A stretch of DNA of 64,000 nt, taken from Salinispora tropica CNB-440. GTDB lineage: Bacteria; Actinomycetota; Actinomycetes; Mycobacteriales; Micromonosporaceae. The notes below the pieces were generated by a model, which searched no databases, was not told the origin of the DNA, and saw only the letters and a program-made list of their open reading frames with translations. The stretch lies in assembly GCF_000016425.1 (NCBI RefSeq), contig NC_009380.1:1802144-1866143 (forward strand), in the 5' to 3' direction. Both the position numbers and the translations under genes were made by a program. How positions within the stretch are numbered: position 1 is the first letter of the stretch; each line of letters starts with the position of its first letter. This document shows positions 50,511 through 58,730 of the stretch, one piece after another.

Positions 50511-51563
50511 TCAGACCTGCTTGGTGCGGGTCAGCATCCAGATGAGGTACAGGCCACCGACGATGCCGGTGGTCCGGCCGATCGGGACGGCGGCGGTGAT
50601 CGGCAGCAGCCGGGTGACCGTGTCGGCGAGTATCAGCAGGCACCCGCCCATCGCAGCGGCGCTGATCACCGGCATGCGACGCCAGCCGGTGAGTCGGACC
50701 ACGAGTTGCGGTGCGGCCAGGGCGATGAACGCGATTGGTCCGGCGGCTCCGGTGGCCAGCCCGGCGAGGGCTACCGCGGCGAGCATGAGCAACACCCGGG
50801 TGCGTTCCACCCGGACCCCGAGCTGCTGGGCGATGTCGTCGCCCATCTCGATGAGCGACGCCCGGCGGGCGAGGGGGAGAACGAGCGGTACGAGAACGAG
50901 CACACCGACCGTGACCGGCAGGGCGTGCGTCCAGGTACGGGCGTCGAGTGACCCCGACAGCCACAGGCTGGCGGTGAAGACCTGGTTCAGATCTCCGGTC
51001 ACGAGCAGCAGGCCGTTCACCGCGCCGAGCACGGCGCTCACCCCGATCCCGATCAGGATCAGCCGGTAGCCGCCGGTCACGCCGCCCCGGCGGGAGAGTA
51101 CATAGACGGCTACCGCGGTGAGGAGCCCTCCGGCCACCGCACCCAGTGACACCTGTAGGGCTTCGGCCTGGAAGACGATGATCTGCACGATCGCCCCGGT
51201 CGCCGCTCCGGTGGTGAAGCCGATCACGTCGGGTGAGCCGAGCGCGTTGCGGGACACCGACTGGAAGATGGCTCCGGAGATACCCAGCGCGGCCCCGGCG
51301 AAGATCGCGGTGATCACGCGGGGTAGCCGCAGACCCCGTACGACGCGGTCGTGCTGGATGTTTCCGGAGGTGTCCAGGACCGCCGCGACCACCTCGGCGA
51401 ACGAGAGTCGCAGCGTGCCGATCGTCATCGCCGCGACGCCCAGGGCCACGCCGACGACCAACAGGACGCCCGTGATCGTCACCAGCCGCGGCGAGATCAC
51501 CAGGGAGGTTCCGCCCACCCGCCACACCCGTCGCCCCTCGGGGAGCAGCCGGGCCGGGGTCAC
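50511..51563 (-). CDS. FecCD-family siderophore permease (FepG-like)
   Basis: 350 aa from GTG 51563; the GTG overlaps the previous stop (GTGA). About ten TM helices, with the family motifs RVVRGLRLPRVITAIFAGAALGISGAIFQ, GSPDVIGFTTGAATGA-like, and the GLATGAAGPIAFIALAAPQL segment that contacts the ATPase. Forms a heterodimer with the upstream permease. Confidence 0.93.
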   Translation of the reverse strand: MTPARLLPEGRRVWRVGGTSLVISPRLVTITGVLLVVGVALGVAAMTIGTLRLSFAEVVAAVLDTSGNIQHDRVVRGLRLPRVITAIFAGAALGISGAIFQSVSRNALGSPDVIGFTTGAATGAIVQIIVFQAEALQVSLGAVAGGLLTAVAVYVLSRRGGVTGGYRLILIGIGVSAVLGAVNGLLLVTGDLNQVFTASLWLSGSLDARTWTHALPVTVGVLVLVPLVLPLARRASLIEMGDDIAQQLGVRVERTRVLLMLAAVALAGLATGAAGPIAFIALAAPQLVVRLTGWRRMPVISAAAMGGCLLILADTVTRLLPITAAVPIGRTTGIVGGLYLIWMLTRTKQV

Positions 51564-52651
51564 AGCCGCACCATCCGGCGACGTCGCACCAGCAGGACGA
51601 AGAACGGCCCGCCCAGAATCGAGACCATGATGCCGACGCTCACCTCACCGCTGGCCGGGAGGGCCCGGCCGAGCGTGTCGGCGACGACGATGAGTGCAGC
51701 GGCCAGCGCGCCCGAGTACGGCAGAACCCAGCGGTGGTCCACACCGGCCAGGAGTCGGGCGAGGTGCGGCGCGGCCAGCCCGAGAAAGGCGATCGGCCCG
51801 GCCGCGGCCGTGGCGGCGCCGGCGAGCACGATAACGGCGAGGCCCGCGGTCGCCCAGACCTGGGTGGGGCGGCCCCCCAGTGACCGGCTGAGCTCTTCGC
51901 CGAGCATCGCCGCGTCGAGCGGACGCGCGAGGGCGTGGGCGAGCAGGAGCCCGGCGGTGGTGAGGAGGCCGGCGGCGATCAGTACGTCGGTGCCGCGGCC
52001 GGCGAGCGAGCCGACCATCCAGTGCCAGTAGCGGTCGTAGATCTGCTCGGTGCTGTTGACGAGAATGAGGTGGGTCAGGGCCATGAGGACGACGGTGAGG
52101 GCGGCGCCGGCAAGCACGAGCCGTACCGGGTTGGTGCCGGTGCGCAGGCCGCCGAGCAGGTAGACGATGGCTCCGGCGATTCCCGCGCCGAGGACGCCGA
52201 GCCACATGTAGGCGGACGGCTCGGTCACGCCGAAGAACGTGATGCCGGCGGCGATGGCGGTCGCCGCCCCGGCGTTGACGCCGAGCAGTCCCGGGTCGGC
52301 CAGCGGGTTGCGGGTGAGCGCCTGCATGACCGCGCCGGCGACGCCCAGGCTGACGCCGACCACGACGCCGAGTAGCGCACGGGGAATGCGTTGATGGACG
52401 ACGAGCAGGTGTGCCGAGTTGGTCGGATCGAACGCGGTCACCGCGTCCCAGGTGGTGGCGAGGGGGATGGCCCGGGTACCGACGGTGGCGCTGGCGAAGG
52501 TGCCGATCACCAGTACGGCCGAGAGCAGGAGCAGCCCGGTGCCGCGGTGCCGCGGGCGTGGGCTGGTGGTTGTGGTCCGGACCGGGTGGGGGCGAGGCCG
52601 CCTCCACCCGGTCGTCGGGTTACTTGGCAAAGCGCGCGACGACGCTGTCAA
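51560..52651 (-). CDS. FecCD-family siderophore permease (FepD-like)
   Basis: 363 aa if started at TTG 52651, which overlaps the binding-protein gene by 32 nt; no ATG or GTG precedes the first TM, so the start is approximate. About ten TM helices, motifs RIPRALLGVVVGVSLGVAGA, NPLADPGLLGVNAGAATAIA and AAAGPIAFLGLAAPHLARLL. N-terminal 35 residues are Pro/Arg-rich and cytosolic. Partner of the FepG-like permease. Confidence 0.9.
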   Translation of the reverse strand: MTASSRALPSNPTTGWRRPRPHPVRTTTTSPRPRHRGTGLLLLSAVLVIGTFASATVGTRAIPLATTWDAVTAFDPTNSAHLLVVHQRIPRALLGVVVGVSLGVAGAVMQALTRNPLADPGLLGVNAGAATAIAAGITFFGVTEPSAYMWLGVLGAGIAGAIVYLLGGLRTGTNPVRLVLAGAALTVVLMALTHLILVNSTEQIYDRYWHWMVGSLAGRGTDVLIAAGLLTTAGLLLAHALARPLDAAMLGEELSRSLGGRPTQVWATAGLAVIVLAGAATAAAGPIAFLGLAAPHLARLLAGVDHRWVLPYSGALAAALIVVADTLGRALPASGEVSVGIMVSILGGPFFVLLVRRRRMVRL

Positions 52652-53612
52652 CGATCTCGGTGGCGCTGTACTGGTCCACCCGGAACGAGTTCAGCCCGAG
52701 CCCGTACACCTGGCCCTGCTTGACCGAGGGCACGTTCGCGAGCACCGGATCATCGGCGAAGGCCTGCGCGCCCACGTCGTCCTTGCTGAGGATGAAGGTG
52801 GTCTCCGCCGTCAGGGTGGTCAGGTTCTCGTACGCGGTCCAGATGAAGTCCTCACGAAGTTGGCTTCGGGTGTTCCACTCTGGGTTCGGGTCCTCGATGG
52901 TGAAGCCGAGGTCACTGAGGAGACGTGCCTGGGCGGAATCCTGGCGCGCGATCGGGTTGCTCTCCCCGGCGCCGTTGAACGAGATGACGTTCGCGCCGCC
53001 GTCGGGCACCTGGATCTTCGACGCCGCCTCCTGGACATAGTCGTCGAACGCGGTGACGGTCTGCTCGGCCTCGGCCTCCAAACCGGTTGCCTGCCCGAGC
53101 GTTGCGGCGAGCTCCTGCCAGGTCTGCCCGCCGTAGTCGACGACGATCGTCGGGGCGATCGCGCGCAGTTCGCCGATCTGTTCCACCAACGAGTCGGCGC
53201 CGGTGGCGGAGACGACGACGAGGTCGGGCGTGTGGGCGTACACCGCCTCCAGGTCGACCTTCCCGGCGGGCCAGAGGTTGGCGACGTCGCGTTCGTCGGC
53301 CACATCGGCCCACTGGGCGAAGAACTCACCGGAACTTCCGGCGCCCGAAGCGACCACCGGGGCGTCGAAGGCGAGCAGGGTGCCGGTCACCGAGACGGAG
53401 GTGGAGACGATCGCTTCGGGCTTCTTCGTGATCTTGGTGGTGGTGCCGTCGGCGTTGGTGAAGGTGCGGGGCCACCCCTCGGTCTGGGAGGTGGCCGATT
53501 CGGAGGTGTCGGTGTCGGAGGTGCTGGAGCAGCCGACCGTGGCCAGGGCGGCGATGGCGACGACGGTGACGCCCGCGAGAGCCCGGGCGGGTGAGGGGAA
53601 GTTGTGCACCAT
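52620..53612 (-). CDS. Siderophore-binding lipoprotein (FepB-like)
   Basis: 330 aa from ATG 53612; an upstream in-frame ATG at 53654 lies within the iron box region and is unlikely. Signal peptide with lipobox ALATVGCSS, then a Ser/Thr linker and the helical-backbone binding fold: WPRTFTNADGTTTKITKKPE, VVSATGADSLVEQIGELRAI, APTIVVDYGG and VPSVKQGQVYGL. First gene of the operon, directly behind an IdeR-type iron box. Confidence 0.92.
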   Translation of the reverse strand: MVHNFPSPARALAGVTVVAIAALATVGCSSTSDTDTSESATSQTEGWPRTFTNADGTTTKITKKPEAIVSTSVSVTGTLLAFDAPVVASGAGSSGEFFAQWADVADERDVANLWPAGKVDLEAVYAHTPDLVVVSATGADSLVEQIGELRAIAPTIVVDYGGQTWQELAATLGQATGLEAEAEQTVTAFDDYVQEAASKIQVPDGGANVISFNGAGESNPIARQDSAQARLLSDLGFTIEDPNPEWNTRSQLREDFIWTAYENLTTLTAETTFILSKDDVGAQAFADDPVLANVPSVKQGQVYGLGLNSFRVDQYSATEIVDSVVARFAK

Positions 53613-53656
53613 AACGATCCTTGTTCGGGGCTGGAGCGCGACACGCTCCTGCAAAG

Positions 53657-53675
53657 TTAGCTTAGGCTAACCTAT
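53657..53675 (-). promoter_or_regulatory. IdeR/DmdR iron box
   Basis: TTAGCTTAGGCTAACCTAT on the plus strand; its complement matches the IdeR/DmdR consensus TTAGGTTAGSCTAACCTAA at about 17 of 19 positions. It is 45 nt upstream of the fepB-like start, so the operon is probably repressed by iron-loaded regulator. Confidence 0.85.
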
Positions 53676-53756
53676 CGAGATCGATCGTGGCTGGGTGGTA
53701 GGTGGACCCACTCGAGGACTAATTTTCGGGTTCATGTTCGTATGGGGTTATTGTCG

Positions 53757-53870
53757 GTTTAGCGTTTGGGCGGCGGCTACCGCCGGTTCGGTAGCCGAGG
53801 GGACACCACGCCGGGCTGGTCCCGGTTTGGCGGCGTTCCTCGCCGTTCAGGGGAAGGCACCGACACCGCG
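53757..53870 (+). promoter_or_regulatory. Conserved leader, copy 5 (upstream of the asparagine synthetase fusion)
   Basis: Begins GTTTAGCGTTTGGG, preceded by GGTTCATGTTCG as in copy 3. GCTACC (53776-53781) pairs with GGTAGC (53790-53795). GTTCCTCGCCG faces GGGGAAGG, about 14 nt before ATGAGGCAT. Despite this conservation, the coding region behind it is only a 55-codon beta-helix N-terminus. Confidence 0.75.
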
Positions 53871-54038
53871 ATGAGGCATCACGACCACAAAGGTGAACCG
53901 GAGTGTCCTGGTCGGGACCGCACCCGCGCCCGGAGCCGGCGGTGGTGCGCGACCCGGATATCCGGGGCGACCGGCCTCGCTCTCGTCCCGGTGGTGATTT
54001 CCCACCACACAATGCGCGAATCGTCAACCCAGAGGTGA
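53871..54038 (+). CDS. Truncated secreted-protein N-terminus acting as an upstream ORF
   Basis: 55 codons from ATG 53871. MRHHDHKGEPECPGRDRTRA, then RSRRWC and a degraded hydrophobic stretch (ISGATGLALVPVVI) match the His-rich start and signal helix of the beta-helix paralogues, then the frame stops at TGA 54036-54038. The stop lies within the GAGGTGA Shine-Dalgarno of the next gene, 7 nt before its ATG, so ribosomes leaving this ORF could re-initiate there. Either a gene fossil or a working leader peptide. Confidence 0.6.
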   Translation: MRHHDHKGEPECPGRDRTRARSRRWCATRISGATGLALVPVVISHHTMRESSTQR

Positions 54039-54045
54039 TCTTCCA

Positions 54046-56826
54046 ATGTGCGGGATAGCGGGGTACGTCGGCATCAGCGCATTCTGGGGTGAGCCGGTGC
54101 TTCACCGGATGGCCGACGCCCAGGTCCACCGTGGCCCCGACGGGGAGGGCTACCTGGCCGAAGGGCTGATCGGGTTGGCGCACCGGCGCCTGGCGGTCAT
54201 CGATCGGGACGGTGGGAAGCAACCGTTGCACTCGGCAGACGGCCGGTACGTGCTGGTGTACAACGGCGAGGTCTACAACTACCGTCAGCTGCGCGCGGAG
54301 TTGAGCGATCTCGGCCATCGATTCACCACGGAGAGTGATACCGAGGTGGTGCTGACCGCGTGGATCCAATGGGGTCGGGCCGCCTTCGACCGCTTCAACG
54401 GAATGTTCGCCCTGGCAATCGCCGATCTGGAGCGTGGCGAGGTGGTGCTGGCCCGGGACCAGTTCGGCATCAAACCGCTCTACCTCGCCGACGACGGAGA
54501 CGGACGGGTCTTCTTCGCCAGTGAACTCCGTCCCCTGTTCGTCACCGGTGCGATCGCGCCCAAGCCCGACGACCGGACCGTCTACCGATACCTTCGGTTC
54601 CGGATCCACGACGACACCGCACGGACGTTCTTTCACGGGGTGACCCGGTTGATGCCGGGAGAGACCGCCGTGCTCACCTCCGACGGTGGCATCCAACGCT
54701 CGACCTACACCAGCCTCTACGCGGACATGGACGCACTGGCGGCAGTGCCAGCACCCTACGACCGGGCAGCTCAGGGGCGGTTTCGGGCGGCGCTTGACCG
54801 AGCGATCCAGGCGCGGCTGGTCAGCGACGTTCCGGTCGGTACGGCCCTCTCCGGTGGCTTGGACTCCTCGGCCGTGGTGGCCAGCATCCATCGGATGATG
54901 GCCACCACGGCCGCCGCCGACGACACCCGGTCGGTCGGTACGACCCAACAAAGCTTCTCCGCGGTCTTCCCCGGGGAACGAAACGACGAGGAGCGCTACG
55001 TCGACACGGTCGCGGCCACCTGCGCCGAGGCGCTACAGGTGCACAAGGTGCGCCCGACGCCCGACCGGTTCCTGGTTGATCTGCGGGACTTCATCCGGAC
55101 CCAGGAAGAACCGGTCATCTCCACCGCGCCATATGCGCAGTACTGCGTGATGCGTGAGGCGAGCCAACATGTGACGGTGATGCTCGACGGCCAGGGCGCC
55201 GACGAGTTGCTCGCCGGCTACCTGCCCTACTACCTGGTGCATCTGCGCGGCCTACGTGGTGGCCGGGTGGCCGGCGAAGCCTTCCGCTCCATCGATGTGC
55301 TCTGGCGGCTCGGCCGAACCCGGCTGACCGACACCCTTGGCCGTCGACGGCGGGTACCCACCGTCAACCTGCTGGGCCGGGACTTCGCCGAGACCTATCG
55401 GAATGAGCGCTTCCCGATGGTGCGCAATGACATCAAGGCCCGGCTGGCGACCGACCTCTTCCGGCACAGCCTCCCCGCGCTACTCCGCTACGAGGATCGG
55501 AACAGCATGCGATTCTCGGTCGAGGGTCGGCTGCCATTTCTCGACACCGCTCTGGTGCGTACCGTGTGGTCGCTTGACTCGTCCGCGATTATTCACCACG
55601 GATGGAACAAGCGGGCACTGCGGGACGCAACTGTCGACCTGTTGCCCCGGCTGGTGCATCAGCGCCGCAACAAGATTGGCTTTACGACGCCCGAGGACAG
55701 CTGGTTCCAGCGCATCAAGAACGATGTGTATCTGATCTTCGCCTCCAGGTCGTTCGGTGCGCGACCCTACTTCGATCAGCGAGCCGTGCTCCAGGCCTTC
55801 GAGGATCACGTCGCCGGTCGGGGCGGCGTGGAAACCATGACGTTCTGGCGGATGCTCAATGTTGAACTGTGGCTGCGCGAGTTCATCGATACGCCGCCGG
55901 CCAGCGAGGCGGGCGGATGGGGACCGGTGGAGCCGGCCCGGGTCGCCATCCAGCGCGTTGCCGGCTCGGACACCGACCAGAGTGCAGACCCGCAGGTGCT
56001 TCCGAAGCCGGACTTCGTACCCAACCCGGAGAAGGAGTTGCTGACACCCGGTGGTGCCTGGGCCCGGTTCCCGCTGCATACCGACCTCATCGCGACCGGT
56101 GACGATGTCTCCGCGCTCGCCGTCAACCGGGTCGGTGAGTTCTACAAACAGGGGGCCGAGATGCCACTCTCCGTCCAGCAACTGGCGACAGCCGGACCCT
56201 GGTACCTGTTTGTCAGCGAGAAGGTGGTCGCGGTCGCGCAGGGACGAATCTTCAACGTGACAGACATCAGGAGCGGGGCCTGGGCGCGGCTGCTGTCGCG
56301 ATATGTCCTGCGTACGCCGTACGGCGTGGGGCTGGGGCATCCGGCCACGATGCAGCTGGCCGTCCAGGAGGTGGGTCTGCCCCGCGTCCTGGCCGCCGCA
56401 GCAGCCGGGGCGGTTGGTAAGGCGGTCGGGCGACGGGGACTGTTCTACCGGGTCGCGGGTTCGGCGGTACGCGCCATAGACGGACCCACCGAGTACTCGG
56501 CCTACCCGGCGAACGTGTCGGCGAAGCTGGCGCCGCGCGATCCGGATCGGGTTGCCCAGGAGATCTCGTCGGCGATCCGGGCGGCCCTGCCCGCCGAGTT
56601 CGCGGAGCGGTTCGCTGGCACGGTGATTATCGATGCCAATGACTTTGGCCAGGACATTCTGGGTCAGGACGCCGACCTACCCGACGCGGTGTTGGTGGAG
56701 GCGTTCGCCGACAACCCACTCGGCCAGGCCCGGGAGCAGACGCCGTTCGCGGTAGTGGTTGCCCAGGCCCAGACCGGGGTTGCGGTTCAGAGTGGCGGCC
56801 AGCGGGTGGGCCATACCGGTGGCTGA
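54046..56826 (+). CDS. Asparagine synthetase fused to an F420-0:gamma-glutamyl-ligase-like domain
   Basis: 926 aa from ATG 54046, giving the N-terminal nucleophile Cys2 (MCGIAGYVG). GATase II domain to about 165 (AHRRLAVIDRDGG, VYNGEVYNY, RDQFGIKPLYLA). ATP-pyrophosphatase synthetase domain about 235-615 (PP-loop ALSGGLDSSAVVAS at 267-274; LDGQGADELLAGY; YEDRNSMRFSVEGRLPFLD). After a linker, about 670-905 resembles F420-0:gamma-glutamyl ligase (CofE/FbiB-like): LFVSEKVVAVAQGR, RTPYGVGLGHPATMQLAVQE, RAIDGPTEYSAYP and IDANDFGQDILG. Normal AsnB has about 600-640 residues. The fusion would couple amidotransfer with gamma-glutamyl amide bond formation. Product unknown. Confidence 0.85.
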   Translation: MCGIAGYVGISAFWGEPVLHRMADAQVHRGPDGEGYLAEGLIGLAHRRLAVIDRDGGKQPLHSADGRYVLVYNGEVYNYRQLRAELSDLGHRFTTESDTEVVLTAWIQWGRAAFDRFNGMFALAIADLERGEVVLARDQFGIKPLYLADDGDGRVFFASELRPLFVTGAIAPKPDDRTVYRYLRFRIHDDTARTFFHGVTRLMPGETAVLTSDGGIQRSTYTSLYADMDALAAVPAPYDRAAQGRFRAALDRAIQARLVSDVPVGTALSGGLDSSAVVASIHRMMATTAAADDTRSVGTTQQSFSAVFPGERNDEERYVDTVAATCAEALQVHKVRPTPDRFLVDLRDFIRTQEEPVISTAPYAQYCVMREASQHVTVMLDGQGADELLAGYLPYYLVHLRGLRGGRVAGEAFRSIDVLWRLGRTRLTDTLGRRRRVPTVNLLGRDFAETYRNERFPMVRNDIKARLATDLFRHSLPALLRYEDRNSMRFSVEGRLPFLDTALVRTVWSLDSSAIIHHGWNKRALRDATVDLLPRLVHQRRNKIGFTTPEDSWFQRIKNDVYLIFASRSFGARPYFDQRAVLQAFEDHVAGRGGVETMTFWRMLNVELWLREFIDTPPASEAGGWGPVEPARVAIQRVAGSDTDQSADPQVLPKPDFVPNPEKELLTPGGAWARFPLHTDLIATGDDVSALAVNRVGEFYKQGAEMPLSVQQLATAGPWYLFVSEKVVAVAQGRIFNVTDIRSGAWARLLSRYVLRTPYGVGLGHPATMQLAVQEVGLPRVLAAAAAGAVGKAVGRRGLFYRVAGSAVRAIDGPTEYSAYPANVSAKLAPRDPDRVAQEISSAIRAALPAEFAERFAGTVIIDANDFGQDILGQDADLPDAVLVEAFADNPLGQAREQTPFAVVVAQAQTGVAVQSGGQRVGHTGG

Positions 56827-56840
56827 GCCCGGTCGGCACC

Positions 56841-56875
56841 GCCGATGCCGCCCCGACAGTAGGGGCGGCATCGGC
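56841..56875. terminator. Bidirectional terminator
   Basis: 14-bp perfect stem: GCCGATGCCGCCCC (56841-56854) and 56862-56875, loop GACAGTA, between the asparagine synthetase fusion and the convergent OpuC operon. Confidence 0.88.
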
Positions 56876-56901
56876 AACGACGGTGCGACGGTCGAGGTGC
56901 C

Positions 56902-57885
56902 TCAGCCGATGAAGCCCTCGGCCTTCATCCACTCGGAGACGACCTGCGCCACCGGCTCGCCCTGGACATCCACCTTCTCGTTGAGCCCGCGGAGGGTCTC
57001 GTCGTCGAGTTTGGCCACCACCGGCTCGAGGATGGTCAGGATACTGCTGTAGGACTCGGCGGTCTCACCGTTGAGCGTGGGGGCCGGGTTGTAGATCGGG
57101 AAGAAGCTCTGGTCATCCTCCAGTACCCGCAGGTCCAGGTGGCTGATCCGGCCGTCGGTGGTGAAGACCTCTCCGAAGTTGCAGGCCTCGCCCTTCTTCG
57201 TCTCGGTGTAGACGACGCCGGTGTCGACGACCTTGACGTTTTCCGCCGGGATGTCCATCCCGTACGCCGCGGTCATTCCGGGCCAGCCGTCGTTGCGTCC
57301 GACGAACTCGGTCTCCAGGCAGAAGGTCGCCTCCTGCGGGTTGTTCTTGGCGAACTCGGCCAGATCAGAGACGTTCGTGAGGTTCCACTCCGCGGCCTTC
57401 TCCTCGCGCAGCGCGATGGCGTAGGTGTTGTTCGCGGGAGCGTACGCCCCCCAGACGACGTTGTTCTTCTCCTTGTCCTCCTCGACCACGGCCGCGTACT
57501 GCTCGGCGGAGTCCTGGATCGGGTCGGTGTGGTCGAGGTAGGTGATCCACGCCGTGCCGGTGTAGTCCCAGTAGACGTCGACGTCTCCGCTGAGCAGCGC
57601 CTTGCGGACGTTGACGGAGCCCTTGATGTTGGTCTTGTCCTCGACCTCCGCGCCAGCGGCGGTCAGCGCCTGCATCGTGATGTGGCCGAAGACGATGTTC
57701 TCGGTGAAGTCCTTGGAACCGACCACGATGGTCTGTCCCTTGAGGGTGGCGTCCTCCTTGATCGACCCTTCGCCGACCGCGACATCGGCGTTGGAGTCCT
57801 CCGTGGTCACCGAGCAGCCGGTGAGCGCGAGGGCGACCACTGCGGAGCCGGTCACCAGGCGGGTGAGTGCAGTTCGATTTCGCAT
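56902..57885 (-). CDS. Glycine betaine/choline-binding lipoprotein (OpuCC/ProX-like)
   Basis: 327 aa from ATG 57885. Signal peptide with lipobox ALALTGCSV. OpuAC-type domain: QTIVVGSKDFTENIVFGHIT, VDVYWDYTGTAWITYLDHTD, WGAYAPANNTYAIAL, NDGWPGMTAAYGMDIPAENV and DLRVLEDDQSFFPIYNPAPT. Aromatic residues for a quaternary-amine cage are in YWDYTGTAW. Last gene of a four-gene importer operon. Confidence 0.92.
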   Translation of the reverse strand: MRNRTALTRLVTGSAVVALALTGCSVTTEDSNADVAVGEGSIKEDATLKGQTIVVGSKDFTENIVFGHITMQALTAAGAEVEDKTNIKGSVNVRKALLSGDVDVYWDYTGTAWITYLDHTDPIQDSAEQYAAVVEEDKEKNNVVWGAYAPANNTYAIALREEKAAEWNLTNVSDLAEFAKNNPQEATFCLETEFVGRNDGWPGMTAAYGMDIPAENVKVVDTGVVYTETKKGEACNFGEVFTTDGRISHLDLRVLEDDQSFFPIYNPAPTLNGETAESYSSILTILEPVVAKLDDETLRGLNEKVDVQGEPVAQVVSEWMKAEGFIG

Positions 57886-57944
57886 CGTTACCTTCCTTGG
57901 GTAGCGCGAGTGTCGAGTAGTGCGTCGGTGCGGGATGAGGCCGT

Positions 57945-58730
57945 TCAGTCAAGCCCGCGGGGCCGTAGCAGGTCGGAGAGGACTCCGCCCAGCCAGTCCA
58001 GGGTCAACGCGAGGGTCGCGGTCAGGACGGCGCCGGTGACGAGGATCGTTTCGCGTTGAAGCTTGATCCCGGTCACGATCAGCGAGCCCAGTCCGCCGGC
58101 GTTGATGAACGTGGCGAGGGTGGCCACGCCGACGGCGAGGACGATTGCGGTCCGCACGCCGGCGAGGATCACGGGAACAGCCAACGGCAGTTCGATTCGG
58201 AGCAGGACGGTCAGGGGTGACATACCGATACCCCGTCCTGCCTCGATCAGGTGGCGGTCCACCTGGTTGATCCCGACGATGGTGTTCTGGAGTACGGGAA
58301 GGACGGAGTAGGCGACCAGGCAGATCAACGCGGTCGAGAAGCCGATGCCGAGAAAGATGCTCAACAGGACGAGCAGCCCGATCGCGGGAGTCGCCTGCCC
58401 GATGTTGGCCAGGCCGGTGGCGAACGGAGTCAGCCACCGCATGGAGGGACGGGTGAGCAGGATGCCGCCACCGCCGGCGATCGCCACGACGAGCAGGGTG
58501 GTCAGCGCGGTGAGCGTCACATGCTCTCCGGCCGCCCGCAGCAGGTTGTCCACGTCCAGGGCGCGCCGTTCGATGTCGTCCAGATCCGTGGCGCTGACCC
58601 AGAGGTAGGTGCCGAGCAGCACCACCGCGAGGATCATCGGCATCGTGCGGTGTCGCCGTAGTAGCCCGCGCCAGCGTGACGGCGGAGCTAGTACGGTCTC
58701 TTCGGCCTGGATCTTTGTGGCGCCGCTCAT
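57945..58730 (-). CDS. Osmoprotectant ABC transporter permease (OpuCD-like)
   Basis: 261 aa from ATG 58730, overlapping the ATPase stop by 4 nt. An N-terminal cytosolic segment, then about six TM helices with the BPD permease signature EAGRGIGMSPLTVLLRIELP. It pairs with the second permease at 59917. Residues FINAGGLGSLIVTG close the EAA-linked loop. Confidence 0.92.
   Translation of the reverse strand: MSGATKIQAEETVLAPPSRWRGLLRRHRTMPMILAVVLLGTYLWVSATDLDDIERRALDVDNLLRAAGEHVTLTALTTLLVVAIAGGGGILLTRPSMRWLTPFATGLANIGQATPAIGLLVLLSIFLGIGFSTALICLVAYSVLPVLQNTIVGINQVDRHLIEAGRGIGMSPLTVLLRIELPLAVPVILAGVRTAIVLAVGVATLATFINAGGLGSLIVTGIKLQRETILVTGAVLTATLALTLDWLGGVLSDLLRPRGLD

Noticed and set aside
50497-51525. 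Extension of the FepC frame to 611 codons
   Set aside because: It runs through the FepG coding region in another frame; the ATPase has its own ATG at 50496.
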